A DNA stretch of 64,000 bases. Source: Phycomyces blakesleeanus NRRL 1555(-). Lineage: Eukaryota > Mucoromycota > Mucoromycetes > Mucorales > Phycomycetaceae. The position numbers were made by a program, and so were the translations under genes. The DNA lies in NCBI RefSeq assembly GCF_001638985.1, contig NW_017265164.1, forward strand, positions 312,391-376,390, given 5' to 3'. Positions within the stretch are counted from its first letter, which is position 1; the number at the start of each line of letters is the position of its first letter. The notes under the pieces are model-generated. The model searched no databases and was not told the DNA's origin. It saw only the letters and a list, made by a program, of their open reading frames with translations. Positions 41,204-52,363 of this stretch are shown piece after piece.

Positions 41204-44200
41204 ATGGCAACCCTTCCTTCATATGAATTCGACTCAACTCCAACTCCAAAGGAAGCCGAAACTCTAGTCAAACGCATGTCGACCAGTCTCCAACTTTCTG
41301 ATCATTTGCCCGGTGGGCTTGAAACAAAAGAAGACAAGTTTATCAAGATCGCCACATTTTCTCTTCAGAATTACCTAAAGGTAAGAGACTTTAGCAAAAA
41401 AAAAAAAAAAGAAAAGAAAAGAAAACTCATTTTTATATTATTTCATTTCATTTCATTCCGGTTCAATTCATATGTAACTTTTTTTTTCTATTTTATTTTC
41501 TGTTGGTCAAAAAGGAAACCAAATTTGCTTCCGAGTTTCTTGAAGGCGGAGGCCTCAAATCCCTCTGTATGCTTATCAACAATGCCAACGGAAACACACT
41601 TGCCTACGCCCTAAACTCTTTGACTTCATTAATGAGCCATAATGTTGAATGGGTTACACTCACAGACGATTTTGTTGCTACGATTGCTCATCGGGTTGTT
41701 AATGAGACACTCGTTACCATCTGTCGACCTGCAACTGCGATTCTCATCAAGATCGTTGCTGCAGATCAGGCAACTCAACAAACTACAACGACAACGACGT
41801 TATCAGGAGAAACAGTAGCAGCAAAAGAATCATCAGTATCGTCATTGGGTTCTTGTGGATATCCAACTCTTTACAAGGCACTCGAGCGAGAACCAAATCT
41901 TTTGGCTGTTCTTGTCCGACGTCTTCAGAGTCCAGACTATGCCTTGAGCTTAAATAGTCTTACGCTCTTGACAGTCATGTTGAAATATGTCAAGGATGAA
42001 GACCAAAGTGAGTTACTTGATGCATTGGAACAGCTTAACATTGGAAAGCATATTGTGGTAAGTATTTTACATTACATTACATTAAATTAGACTTTATTTT
42101 TATACCATGATTTATTTATTTTATTGGTTCCTGGAATGTCTATTTAACACGGACATCTAGCTAATATATATATATATCTTCTTTAATAAGCCAAAAGGAC
42201 TAATACTTATAATTATCATGTATTTTTTTTTAGCCATTGATGAATAATCATCCTTCAGACGAACTCAAAGAACAATTGCTCGAATACCAGACTGCGACTA
42301 TTCAGAATGTCAACAAACGGCGCAACATTCCTGTGTCGATGAGCAATCCACGCCACGCAAAGATCCTCCTGAGTATCTTTGAAGCAGCTGCCATCAAAGA
42401 TATCCAAGTTCCCGGTGCACGTAAATGGAAAAAGATTGGATTTTCGGTAATAATCATCATACTAACACCAACACCAACACTAACCCTAATACTTGTGATA
42501 ATATTAATGAGATCAAGAGTAAATGTTAAAGTATTGATACCAGCACCAGCACCAGCACCAACACCAACACCAACAATAATAAAACCAAATTCATCTAAGC
42601 AAACAACAGACTTCTTTAGATATTAATTTCTTTCTTATATGTCTTTATATTGGTTTTTGATTTTTATATTTTGTTTTGATTTTTTTTTAACAAATTCCAT
42701 ATTTTATTTTAGACAGAAGTACCTCAAAGAGAATTTTCTCGTATGGGATTATTTGGACTTGAGAAGATGCATACATTTGCGGTTGGAAATGGAGACATGT
42801 TTTCAAAGGTAAAGAAATAAATAATAAAACTTCCCTTGATTTCTCTTGATTTACCTATCTATTGATTATTTCATTAATATATGTATATATTATATTAATT
42901 AACGCTTCTTTTAATGCGTGGGTGATGGTACTGTCTTAGATTATTTTGGAACAAGTCCATCGTCCAGAAGGCAAACGATGTCCATTTGCCAAGGCTAGTC
43001 TTGAAGTATCTGATCTTTTGTGCAGTCATTGGAATATAAACCCAGGATGTAAAGTTTTATTAGACCCAAACGACATAAAAAAAATTACAATAATATATAT
43101 ATATATATATATCTAATATAATACAATACAATATAATACAATATAACTCTACGCATTATAGATATTGCGGCAGAATTCGATCAATTGCTACTCCACTTTG
43201 ATCATATCCAGGCCACCACTCTCCAATGCTTTTATCGCATCTTTCGAGACATGGAGGCCACGGCTGCAGACTTTTCCAAAGTGTCGGCCCTGGTTCGCAG
43301 CCAGCTGCGGTCGGTGCTCAAGAGCGAGGGTGTAAAAGAAGTGTCTGAATTCGACCGCCTGATGCTTGGTACTCCTTATCAAGTCATCAGAGACCGTCGA
43401 CTCAAGGAACTAGAATGGGCTGATGATCTTTTAGGCCGTGAAGCTATCCGGTAATAAAATAAAATAAATAAATATAAATGAATTAATCAATTTTCTGCTT
43501 ATAGGAATTTGAGAGCTCGTCTAAACAAGCAATCGTATGAATTCATCAAAAAACAACGAATCAGTTGTTTACTAAAAGGTGCCTGGTTCCCTGCACCAAA
43601 CCCCTTCCGTGGCGCTGTCTTGTCGGCAGCAGGAACAAATGGTGGATCTGTCAATTCAAATTCAAATAACAATAGTATCAACGGCAACACTATCAACTAT
43701 AACTATATCAATGGCAATAGTAGTGGCAATGGAAATATGAACGGCAATATTATCAATAATAATAATAATAATAACAACACCAACAACAATAACACTAATA
43801 ATAATAATACTTCACCACTCAATATAATGACACCTACTCTCGGTTCAGGTTCGGTCAATGGCAACCGAAGATGGCGCTACTACAAACTCAGCACGTCCAA
43901 GAAATCTTTGCAGTACGGCGATTTTGCAGAAAAGATCGCTCCTGTGCTCAAGAGCTACGACCGGCTGACAAACAAGATTGATCTGGCGCTGGTGACCGAA
44001 ATCAAGTCAACGCCGTCAAAATACGGCAGCAACCATTCGGGATCTCCCTTGTCGCCTTCGATTACACCTACCATGATGATGGCGATGTCTAATAATCATA
44101 TTTCTGCTGATACTACAGCCACAATAGCGACGATGGCATCGACTATGGGTGTATCTTCAACAGCAGCAGTAGTTGCAGCAGCGGCAGCGGCAGCGGCGGC

Positions 44201-44699
44201 GGCCGCAGCATCATCATCATCAACATCAGCATCAGTGACTGGTACAGGGTCAACGATAGCGTCAGGGTCAACGGGAAATGGGATCGGAGGCATGAATCCT
44301 AATACCATCATCAATGCCAACAATAGCCTTGGTAGTAGTATAAGCAATAGTTCGTCTGGCTTGATCGGTGGTTCTTCTTCTACCTATTCGTCATCTTCGT
44401 ATTCTTCGTACTCCCCCCCTCTGTCGTTTGGACTCTTTTCTGACAACAACCTGCTGCTGGCTGAGTTTTTGTGCGGCTCGACGGCTCAGGTGTCAGAATG
44501 GAAAGACGGCTTTAGTATGCTGCTCGACAAAGGAATCACCAGCAAAGACACGGCAGCCTATCTGCACTCTCTGACCGAAATCGGCGTCAAGGTCAAGCTG
44601 TTGCAGATTGCCGGAGACCGGGTTGAGGTTCCTCATGGTACTCTGGAAGTACCACCGGTTCCAGTTGGATTAGGTTCAGGATTCTTTTATGATGTCTAA
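41204..44699 (+). CDS. ELMO/CED-12 family protein (ARM, ELMO and split PH domains)
   Basis: Partner of DOCK-type exchange factors that activate Rac-like GTPases in cell polarity and motility. Exons: 41204-41380, 41515-42057, 42234-42446, 42713-42808, 42940-43048, 43162-43450, 43505-44699; 873 residues. Residues 60 to about 240 resemble the ELMO armadillo region (FASEFLEGGGLKSLCMLINN ... NSLTLLTVMLKYVKDE). The ELMO domain follows, with the hallmark FSRMGLFGLEKMHTFA near residue 316. Then come EFDQLLLHFDHIQATTLQC-type helices and RISCLLKGAWFPAP, which matches the segment before the PH domain in animal ELMO1. The PH domain begins NRRWRYYKLSTSKKSLQYGD (about 595) and resumes at LSFGLFSDNNLLLAEFLC ... 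VSEWKDGFSMLL (about 786). Between these halves lies about 135 residues of Ser/Ala/Thr repeats, and an Asn-rich stretch lies at 521-584. The family call is strong. Confidence 0.9.
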
Positions 44700-44955
44700 A
44701 AAAAAGCAGACAAACAAACAAACAGAGTATGGTGATGTTAAAGAAGAACAAGACAATTTTTATTTAAAATATTATATATAAAAGATATTCATACTTGACA
44801 CAATTACACACACACAACTACGCACTCCATATACTTACACTTACACTTACACTTACACTTACACTTGCACACAGCACAACACAGCACAACACAATTACTT
44901 GCTTCTTCCCACAATTCATTACATTCAATTCATTTATAATTATTACAGTCTCGTC

Positions 44956-44986
<31 letters not shown>

Positions 44987-45107
44987 AAATAACAAAATAC
45001 TTGATGAAGAGAAGAAGAAGAAGAAGAAGAAAAAAGAAGGTTTTATTGTTATGGTTATTGTTGTTGTTGTTGTTGTTGTTGATGTATTTTTTTATGGGAC
45101 CCGTGAT
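44700..45107. other. Intergenic between convergent genes
   Basis: (TTACAC)n near 44836-44866 and (TTTA)n near 44957-44985, then AGA-rich sequence. The 3' ends of the ELMO and PRP38 genes meet here. No gene seen. Confidence 0.6.
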
Positions 45108-46936
45108 TTAATAGCGATCTTTTGAATAAGATCTGCGGCGTCTGTCAGAGTATCTTTCAGGTGATCGATAACGGCTCGAACGTCCTGATCCTCCTGCTGT
45201 TGCTGCTGCTGGGCTTGAACGTCTGGGACTACGGCTCCGTCGACGTGAACTGTGACGAGATTCATTGTCGTGACGATGACTTGTACTAGCTGAGCTTGAT
45301 GTACTGCTCTTGTAAGGCTCGTACTCTCCAAATTCATTACGTTTCCTTCGCACACCACTCTCTCTACGGGAGTCTCTATCGGGACTTGTCGAACGAGTAC
45401 GGTGGTGGCGACCACTTGAGCGTGAACGATGATCTCTATCTCTATCTCTATCTCTATGTCTGTCTCTGTCTCTGTCTCTGTCTCTTTCTCTTTCTCTTTC
45501 TCGACTTCTATCCCGGTCTCTATCTCTACGATCGTCACTTCCATATGAATCACCCTTTGAATCACTAATACAACATTATTATTATTATTATCTTTATTTG
45601 CCCTCTCTCTCTCTCTTTAATTATCTACTTATATATATATATATGTATGTATATATATATAGGTGTTTACCTTGCATTTTCACGAATTTCTCGATCATGA
45701 TCTTCCAGTTTTTGAACAAGATCTCTTGCAATTGGCACAGGAATACGTGGGAGCATAGTTCCTTGGAACTTTTGTTCCAGAATAAGCATACGAATCAATT
45801 TGCCAATTGTCCTTAGAGAAAATAATAATAAAAATAAAATAAAATGAGAACCAACCAAAATAAAAGTAAAAAAAAAAAAAAATTGTATTAGTTTTTTTCT
45901 TCTTCTTTCATACATACGACTTTTGTGGTTTTGGTCCGCCTGTCAGATCAATCTCCTCCTCATCCTCTAGGTAATATTGGAACCAATCCCATAATTGAGC
46001 TGGAACACAAACGTATCTCAAATAGAGAAATCCGACGGCACGAATATAACTTTACCATTATAATGATTATTAGATATAGATATAGTTGATTTTGTTGTTA
46101 ATGTTAATGTTGTTGTTGTGACTTACGGAGAATCAGGATGATCAACGAGATTTTCGATTTGCTTGATAGTTAGACGCAAAGTCCACAGTTTGTAAAGACA
46201 GCAGTAAGCAGTCGATGGGTTTGTACCCTTGAGAAAAGGAGCTAAAGAATATTATTATTATTATTATTATTATTAAGAACATGTCTTTTTTTTTCTTTTT
46301 TTTTTCTTTAATGAACTATAATAAACTTACATAGATTGTAAACTAATATATATATACAGCACATATCAAGATGTATTGTACATAGTGTGTGTAGATGTGT
46401 AGATGTGTAGATGTGTAGATGTGTATATAAAGGTGTCAGTCCAACTCACTATGCACTGTTTTATATTTGGGATAAAATACAATAATCCCTTTCGACAAAC
46501 CTTTCAGGATAAAGGAGAAAAATGAAAGCAGACGATTGTACCTTCGTTGTATATTTCATCCACAATTTCATGAAACGTTTTTTTCTCACTAACATTTTGT
46601 AAAAATAAATAAATACAAAGATTCAAAGTAAACAAACAAAATATATATCTTTTATATATGCATACAAAGTAAAGGAGTCCATCAATGCAGCGCTTTAGTT
46701 ATTTTTTTTTTCTTTTCTTTTTGAACGCGAGATGTATGCTTCGGTTTACAAGCCAAAGAAAGAAAAAAAAAGAGAAAAAGAAAAAAAATTAAAAAAAAAA
46801 TTAATTAAGAAACTTACTAGAGCGATTTGAAGTAAGGAGAAGCAAGAATGTTCTGGTAAATTATGGCATTCAAGTTCATAGTAGATTCATTCCCCCATGT
46901 CTCTAATTTGTTTCCTTGGGCGCCAGTGGTACTCAT
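45108..46936 (-). CDS. PRP38-type pre-mRNA splicing factor with RS tail
   Basis: Spliceosomal B-complex protein needed for activation. Exons on the minus strand, 5' to 3': 46936-46818, 46588-46542, 46241-46127, 46049-45918, 45811-45671, 45564-45108; 336 residues. The PRP38 domain occupies about residues 10-190: ETWGNESTMNLNAIIYQNIL, SPYFKSLYEKKTFHEIVDEI, KGTNPSTAYCCLYKLWTLRL, DSPYIRAVGFLYLRYV, LWDWFQYYLEDEEEIDL and MLPRIPVPIARDL. The order and wording fit the PRPF38B branch more closely than PRPF38A. The C-terminal 140 residues are an Arg-Asp and Arg-Ser repeat (RDRDRDRDR ... SRRRSRSPRRSS), as in the human protein. The longer open frame upstream of the chosen ATG is low-complexity promoter sequence, so I start at MSTTGAQGNKLE. 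It is transcribed divergently from the SET gene. Confidence 0.92.
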
Positions 46937-47140
46937 GATGAACAAAGAAGAAAAGAAAACAAAGAAGAAAAGACGTGTTTCTCTAAATAAATAAAAATAA
47001 GCAGTAACAGAAGAAAAGGTAAAAGTAGAAGAAGAAGTAGAAGAAGTAGAAGTAGAAAGTGAAAGAGAGAGAGAGAGAAAGAAAGACAGAGAAAAACAAT
47101 GGGCGGAAAGAAAAGAGAAAAAAAATGGTAATGATTGATA

Positions 47141-47146
47141 CACGTG
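47141..47146. promoter_or_regulatory. CACGTG box in divergent promoter
   Basis: CACGTGAC lies between the start codons of the PRP38 gene (46936, minus) and the SET gene (47215, plus), in a 278-bp divergent intergenic region. A site for a Cbf1- or other bHLH-type factor is likely by sequence; which gene it serves is unknown. Confidence 0.45.
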
Positions 47147-47214
47147 ACCTTTGCCCAAAGTTATACTTTTTATTTATATATATATACAAGTATATTGTTT
47201 TAATAAAAGTAATA

Positions 47215-48813
47215 ATGGATGTATTCATAGACTGGGCAAAGCAACAGGGTATCGAGTCTCCTGATGTAGCTGTCCAAAAGACAGCTTGGGCAGGAAATGG
47301 ATTAGTTATTACCAAACCTCACGATAATGATCATCTTTCAGCCTTGGTCCACATTCCTTACACTCTGCTCATCACTGCTCCTCAAATCCTATCCCGATCT
47401 GATAGTCCGATCTTCAGAGACACTGTCCGACAACTCTTTAGTGATTTGACAACAGATCCCAATCTGACAGACGATTCGCCAATTCGACCTGAGAATGAGC
47501 GCCTGTGCTTGCGACTGTTCCTTGTGTTTGAGAAATATGTTGCGTCAACTTCGCTCTGGAAACCTTATATTGACATCTTACCGACCCTGGAGTCCTTGCG
47601 CCAGACCCATGTTTTGTTGATGGACGAAGACCAGGTACTCCAAGGGACCCAATTGGCCAATTCTGTGTATTCTAAGCGGCTCAGTCTGGAACAAGAGCTC
47701 AATAGACTTCAGAAACTCGCAAGCCAAAAGAACGATAAGATGGGCTGGTTGGCTGATATCAGCCTGGATTGGTGGCTCTGGGCTGATGTGGTGTTTTGGT
47801 CTCGGGTTGTCAGTCTTGGAAGCTCTGAAGAACAAGATTCTACAAAACTAGAACCTGTAGCCAACATTAATGATCACACAAACAGCAACAACAACAACAA
47901 CAACAACAACAACAAAAATAAAAATAAAAATAATAGTAGATTTAATAATGGTGATCTTGCTCTGATTCCATTTTTTGATTTTGCCAACCACGCATCGACA
48001 CCAAACATTCGCTGGCAACTTGGGGTTGATGGATTGGACCTCGTGCGGTTTGAGAACGGACCATCGGTGCTGGTTCCTGGCCAGGAACTGTTTCTGTCCT
48101 ATGGCGAGAAATCCAACCAGGAATTGCTTTTTTTGCATGGATTCTGTTTGGATGACAACCCGGTCCCTTCTCAGGTCAAATTGCCCATCATGCCCTTTCT
48201 TGATCTTTCAGAGATCCAAAACCAAGAAGGTCACCAAAAGGCCCCATTGGATTATCAAAAGGTTGTCTGGCTCAGATCCAAGGCGATCCGGCCTGTCTTG
48301 ACTTTTCAGAAACCCCTGTCGGACCTTTACAGAAATGATGTACACAAGTTGTTTTCCAAAACCTGGCTTGGCCGTGATTCTCTGGCGATCATGTATCTGG
48401 TGGTCTGTGATGAGGATGATAGTATTGAGTTTGATGCCCCCAGAAACGATTTACTTTCAATGGATGGTTTATCTCTTGAATCCAATAAGGACCAGAGTGC
48501 CATAAGAACTGCTCATTTGAATGATCATGTCTTGAATACTCTAGAGGATATTCTTGAGGCAGTAGCCCAACACCCTCGTCTTGAGGTGATTCAATTGCGT
48601 GTCGTTATGCTCTTGCTGGACGCAGTGACATATCATCTTGATTCGATTCGGTCTGGGGCAAACATAAAAACAAAAGAAAATCTGGTCTCGGTGCATGTTG
48701 AGAAATACAGAGCTGAAGAAGAAGCTTGCCTGAAGAATGCGGTTGAACAACTGATAGAGTTAAGGGACCAATTAATGGTTCATCCTGTAGTTGTAGCCTA
48801 TCTATCACAATAA
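47215..48813 (+). CDS. SET-domain protein lysine methyltransferase (SETD6/RKM/Rubisco-LSMT type)
   Basis: Transfers methyl groups from S-adenosylmethionine to lysine of non-histone or ribosomal targets. A single 532-codon exon. The N-terminus IDWAKQQGIESPDVAV ... AGNGLVITKP is the first SET strand block (nSET plus the G-x-G loop). The split SET core closes with LIPFFDFANHASTPNIRW (Asn-His near residue 257) and ELFLSYGEKSNQELLFLHGF, the YGxKxNxELLxxxGF signature of this subclass. The C-terminal half (DLYRNDVHKLFSKTWLGRDS ... VEKYRAEEEACLKNAVEQL) is the helical Rubisco-LSMT substrate-binding domain. An Asn-rich AAC-repeat insertion sits at about residues 223-240 within the SET region. The open frame extends upstream to 47059, but that part is purine-rich leader; MDVFIDWAKQQG is the natural start. 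Confidence 0.92.
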   Translation: MDVFIDWAKQQGIESPDVAVQKTAWAGNGLVITKPHDNDHLSALVHIPYTLLITAPQILSRSDSPIFRDTVRQLFSDLTTDPNLTDDSPIRPENERLCLRLFLVFEKYVASTSLWKPYIDILPTLESLRQTHVLLMDEDQVLQGTQLANSVYSKRLSLEQELNRLQKLASQKNDKMGWLADISLDWWLWADVVFWSRVVSLGSSEEQDSTKLEPVANINDHTNSNNNNNNNNNKNKNKNNSRFNNGDLALIPFFDFANHASTPNIRWQLGVDGLDLVRFENGPSVLVPGQELFLSYGEKSNQELLFLHGFCLDDNPVPSQVKLPIMPFLDLSEIQNQEGHQKAPLDYQKVVWLRSKAIRPVLTFQKPLSDLYRNDVHKLFSKTWLGRDSLAIMYLVVCDEDDSIEFDAPRNDLLSMDGLSLESNKDQSAIRTAHLNDHVLNTLEDILEAVAQHPRLEVIQLRVVMLLLDAVTYHLDSIRSGANIKTKENLVSVHVEKYRAEEEACLKNAVEQLIELRDQLMVHPVVVAYLSQ

Positions 48814-49209
48814 TATATATGTACATATATATATTTAAGAAATTGTACATTATTTATTACACTCTCACTCACTAGTAATTATATATATATTATTCTCTCT
48901 ATTAAAATCCCACTAATTTGTAAGCCTGTTTAGAGTGAATATAATAAAGCATCAATTGATATATTCATAAAAAAAAGCAACAAGAATAATGATAATAATA
49001 ATGATAATAATGCACAACCTTATCACCAATAATACTAGTGTCAAGTTTGATATAAATCAAGCAAGTTCGTTAGGTCAGACTCATGTGTGACTGCTGCATG
49101 AATGCTAATCAATGAATTGAAGTAGAATTTATTCTGCACTATAAAGTAGTCTTTACATTTTTGTTTCTTGGTTAGATGTGCTGATGTATTCACATCTAGA
49201 TTCTTTATA
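48814..49209. other. Intergenic, promoter of the CWC16-family gene
   Basis: AT-rich with (AT)n near 48880 and (AAT)n near 48990. From 49030 the composition is more balanced but no frame convinces. No gene seen. Confidence 0.6.
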
Positions 49210-49597
49210 ATGCAACCTTTTAACAAGTACTATCCACCAGATTGGACCCCTGACAAGGTATGAAAAAAAAAATGTGAAAGTAAAACTTTATTGAATTGCC
49301 TTTTATATATATATATATACGTTTGGTTTGTTTGATAGGGATCCGTTAATACATTTGTGGGAAAGCACCCACTTGGTGATCGTGCCCGTAAGATTGATCA
49401 AGGCATTCTTGTAGTTCGGTACATCACTTTGACATTACGAATTTTTAAAATAAATGAATAATTATACAATACAATATACATACTTGGCTTTATGATGGCA
49501 GTCTTTTTTTTTGTTACTATTAAGAAAAGGACGGTTTCTTTGAAAGAGATCTTTGCTTTGTTTCTTTTCTTTTCTTTCTTTTCTTTCTTATAAAAAG

Positions 49598-49630
<33 letters not shown>

Positions 49631-51083
49631 TGGAAATTTAGCTGACACCTAGAATATTACTATTACTAGATTTGAATTACCTTATAATATATGGTGTACT
49701 GGCTGCGATCAGCATATTGGCAAAGGTAAAAAAAAAATCCTGTATTGTTTTACAGTATATTTGCTTATTAAAGAAAAAGAAGAAGAGTATAATAATTCTT
49801 ATCCTGATGCTCTACTTCTTCTAATACTACCTTTTTTTTGTTTTGTTTAAATATATGTATTTGTAGGTGTTCGATACAATGCCGAAAAGAAAAAGATTGG
49901 AAATTACTATAGCACTCCAATATTACAATTTCGAATGAAATGTCATTTGTGTAGTGGATGGATAGAGATTCATACAGACCCCAAAGTAAGAAACACGCCA
50001 CTCTAATTATCATCACTTTTTTTTTCTTTTCTTTTCTAAAAAAAATCAAAAAAATCTAATGTATACAAACATTAGAATGCAAAATATTTGGTTATTAGTG
50101 GTGCCAAACAAAAGATGGAGGAATGGGAGCCCGAAGATTCAGAGGCAATCAAGCTCCAAGACGACCCCGAGATCAAAGAAAAGCTCGAGTCTGATCCGAT
50201 GTACAAACTGGAGCATGGCATCAAGGACAAGAAGGTCTGGGACGACGCGGTTCCGGTCTTGACCCAGCTACAGCGACTCAATGACAGCCAATGGGAAGAT
50301 CCGTACAGCCAGTCGCAGCAGCTCAGGCGGCGTTTCAGGCAGGAAAAGAAGCTCGAAAAAGCAGTAGAAGACGAAACGAACCGGCTCAGAGACAAGCACT
50401 CGCTCCATATTCCATTGGTTCCGATTGATCCTCAGGATGACATCAAAGCCAAGTTGATCGATTACTCTGGTAAATAAATAAACAAACAAACAAATAAATA
50501 AATAATTATATGATATGATATGATATGATAAAAAACAAATTGAAATGACCTTTTATTTATTTATTTATTGTTGCATTTAAAAGGACCTGCAAAGGAATTG
50601 GTTGAACAACGAAAGTTACAAACAACTGCATCTCCGTTGTTTCCATTAATAAATAGTAAAATTAATAACACTAGCAATATTGGTAGTAACAGTAGTGTTA
50701 GTACTAGTGCTAGTAATAATAATAGTAGTAGTAGTAGTAGTAGTAGTAGCAATCGTGGGGATAAATCATCAAGTCTTGCTCAATTCGGTCAGAGAGTCAA
50801 GATCCAAACCCGACTCAAGACTGATCCTTTCTTAAATACTCGGGGATTTAAGAGACCAAATCCGTCATCATCAACATCATCATCATCATCCTTATCATCA
50901 CCGTCATTATTAACATCACTATCACTAACGACAAAGACAAAGGCAACTACAAAGACGTCGACAACAACAACGACAACGACCAAGGCACCAATTAAAAAGG
51001 CTGTTTTGAACGGATTGGTCAGTTATCCTGATTCTGACTCGGATTCTGACTCTGAAGTAAAAAAGAAAAAAACTAATGTATAA
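49210..51083 (+). CDS. YJU2/CWC16-family splicing factor (CCDC130/YJU2B-like)
   Basis: Spliceosome-associated zinc-binding protein. Exons: 49210-49257, 49339-49418, 49670-49725, 49867-49985, 50076-50469, 50584-51083; 398 residues. The N-terminus [20 protein letters not shown], then [39 protein letters not shown] and [18 protein letters not shown], plus [18 protein letters not shown], follows human CCDC130 almost word for word. Two CxxC pairs (about residues 53-56 and 87-90) bind zinc. [14 protein letters not shown] and a charged helical region ending in [11 protein letters not shown] complete the conserved part. The C-terminal third is Ser/Thr-rich low complexity with an acidic [10 protein letters not shown] patch and a terminal basic KKKKTN that may act in nuclear import. 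The first exon is only 48 nt. It is the YJU2B rather than the Yju2 branch, judging by the start and the [10 protein letters not shown] phrase. Confidence 0.93.
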
Positions 51084-51437
51084 AAATAATAAAAAAAAAA
51101 AATTATATATATATCAAAATATATGTATTGATAATAGATAGATAGATATACGGTATGTTTATATTACTGTTGAGGTTGATTTCTTTATGTACACAAGAAA
51201 AAGAAGAAGTAGAAAAATATATAGTAAGGATAAGAAGAAGAAGAAAAGGGGGGAGAGAAAGGAAGATAAAGAGGAAGAGGAGGTAAGAGGATAAAAAATT
51301 GAGGGGAAAAGGAAATATGGATAAAGATAGACAGATAGGTAGAAAGAATAGAGAGTATGTAAGGAGTATGTAGATGATGATAAGGTGAGAGTTGTGTGTT
51401 ATATGTAAGGATGTATATAAAATATAAAATATAAAAA
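51084..51437. other. Intergenic between convergent genes
   Basis: Purine-rich on the plus strand (AAGAAGAAGAAAAGGGGGGAG), consistent with 3' untranslated regions meeting. No gene seen. Confidence 0.6.
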
Positions 51438-52091
51438 TTAAATGTAGATTTGATCAGATAAACTGTAGGGTTGGTTGGGATTGACGGTAAGATTCTCTAC
51501 AGAGATGATGAGTTCGAGATAGTCCTGGTCAGGTGGGTTTGTGCGGGTCATGGTGTAGACGATGACTTCGATAAAGAGGGGGAACTGCTGGAAGAAGTCT
51601 TCCATTTCTTCTGTGATCAGAGGCTGACCGTCTTCGAGCTGGTGGTATGTGTAGATATGGCCTGTTCTGATCTTGACACACGCATTCGATAGACCGGTCA
51701 GGCCACGCAGAGAGGAGCGTAGTTTGAGAGTATTGAGGACATCTTCGGCAATAAGTTCGACACTGTCTTCGAGGATCGGCAGTCGGTCAAAAGTAGCCTT
51801 GTAGAGTTTCTGCTGGAGCCATTCTTCAAAAATACGTGAGATATGAGACGCGGCTTTTGTTGTTGTATTACCGAGTGTTGGCAACTAAAAGAAGAAAGAC
51901 AATAAAAAAAAAATTCAAAATTCAAATTTAAATTTAAATTTAAATAAACGATTAGATAGATAGATATACTTACGGAAATGAACCGATTGCCTCCGTCCAT
52001 AAAGTAAGTATTTTGGTAGCGTGAGACCCGAGAATTCTGGGGATCTTCGATAGTCTGACGAAGAGATGATACTAATGATGGTGATGCTGCT

Positions 52092-52124
<33 letters not shown>

Positions 52125-52363
52125 TTTGCGGAAGGAGAAGGGCAAGCGTAGTCGATGTCGTGTTGGTCACCAATGGTACTCATAGTGTTTCCAGTTATTG
52201 TGGTATCGTCTTCATCGTCTTGGTATTCTTCATTTAAGCACAATTGGGGTTCTTCCTTTGAAGGAGCAGCTAAATTTATTTATTTGAAGGTAAGTAATTT
52301 TGATAATATTTTTTTTGGGGGGCTGAATTTATTACCAATGTGATGGATTGTTTCGAATGACAT
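51438..52363 (-). CDS. Conserved-looking protein of unknown function (256 aa)
   Basis: Exons on the minus strand, 5' to 3': 52363-52336, 52269-51974, 51884-51438, summing to 771 nt. The first 28-nt exon gives MSFETIHHI. The next exon is acidic and low in complexity (EEYQDDEDD, poly-Ser and poly-Ala) and ends in SRYQNTYFMDGGNRFIS. The last exon is a well-formed domain of about 150 residues with no repeats: AASHISRIFEEWLQQKLYKA, ILEDSVELIAEDVLNTLKL, LSNACVKIRTGHIYTYHQLE and LFIEVIVYTMTRTN. That pattern suggests an alpha/beta fold with amphipathic helices. I considered a Tctex-type dynein light chain (helix followed by strands) but the signature residues are missing. I do not recognise the family. 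Confidence 0.75.

Noticed and set aside
46817..47158. Longer N-terminus for the PRP38 gene
   Set aside because: The extra part is serine/phenylalanine-rich translation of promoter purine tracts; the family sequence starts near the chosen ATG.
51438..51884. Tctex-type dynein light chain
   Set aside because: Helix/strand rhythm is suggestive but the signature C-terminal residues of the family are absent.
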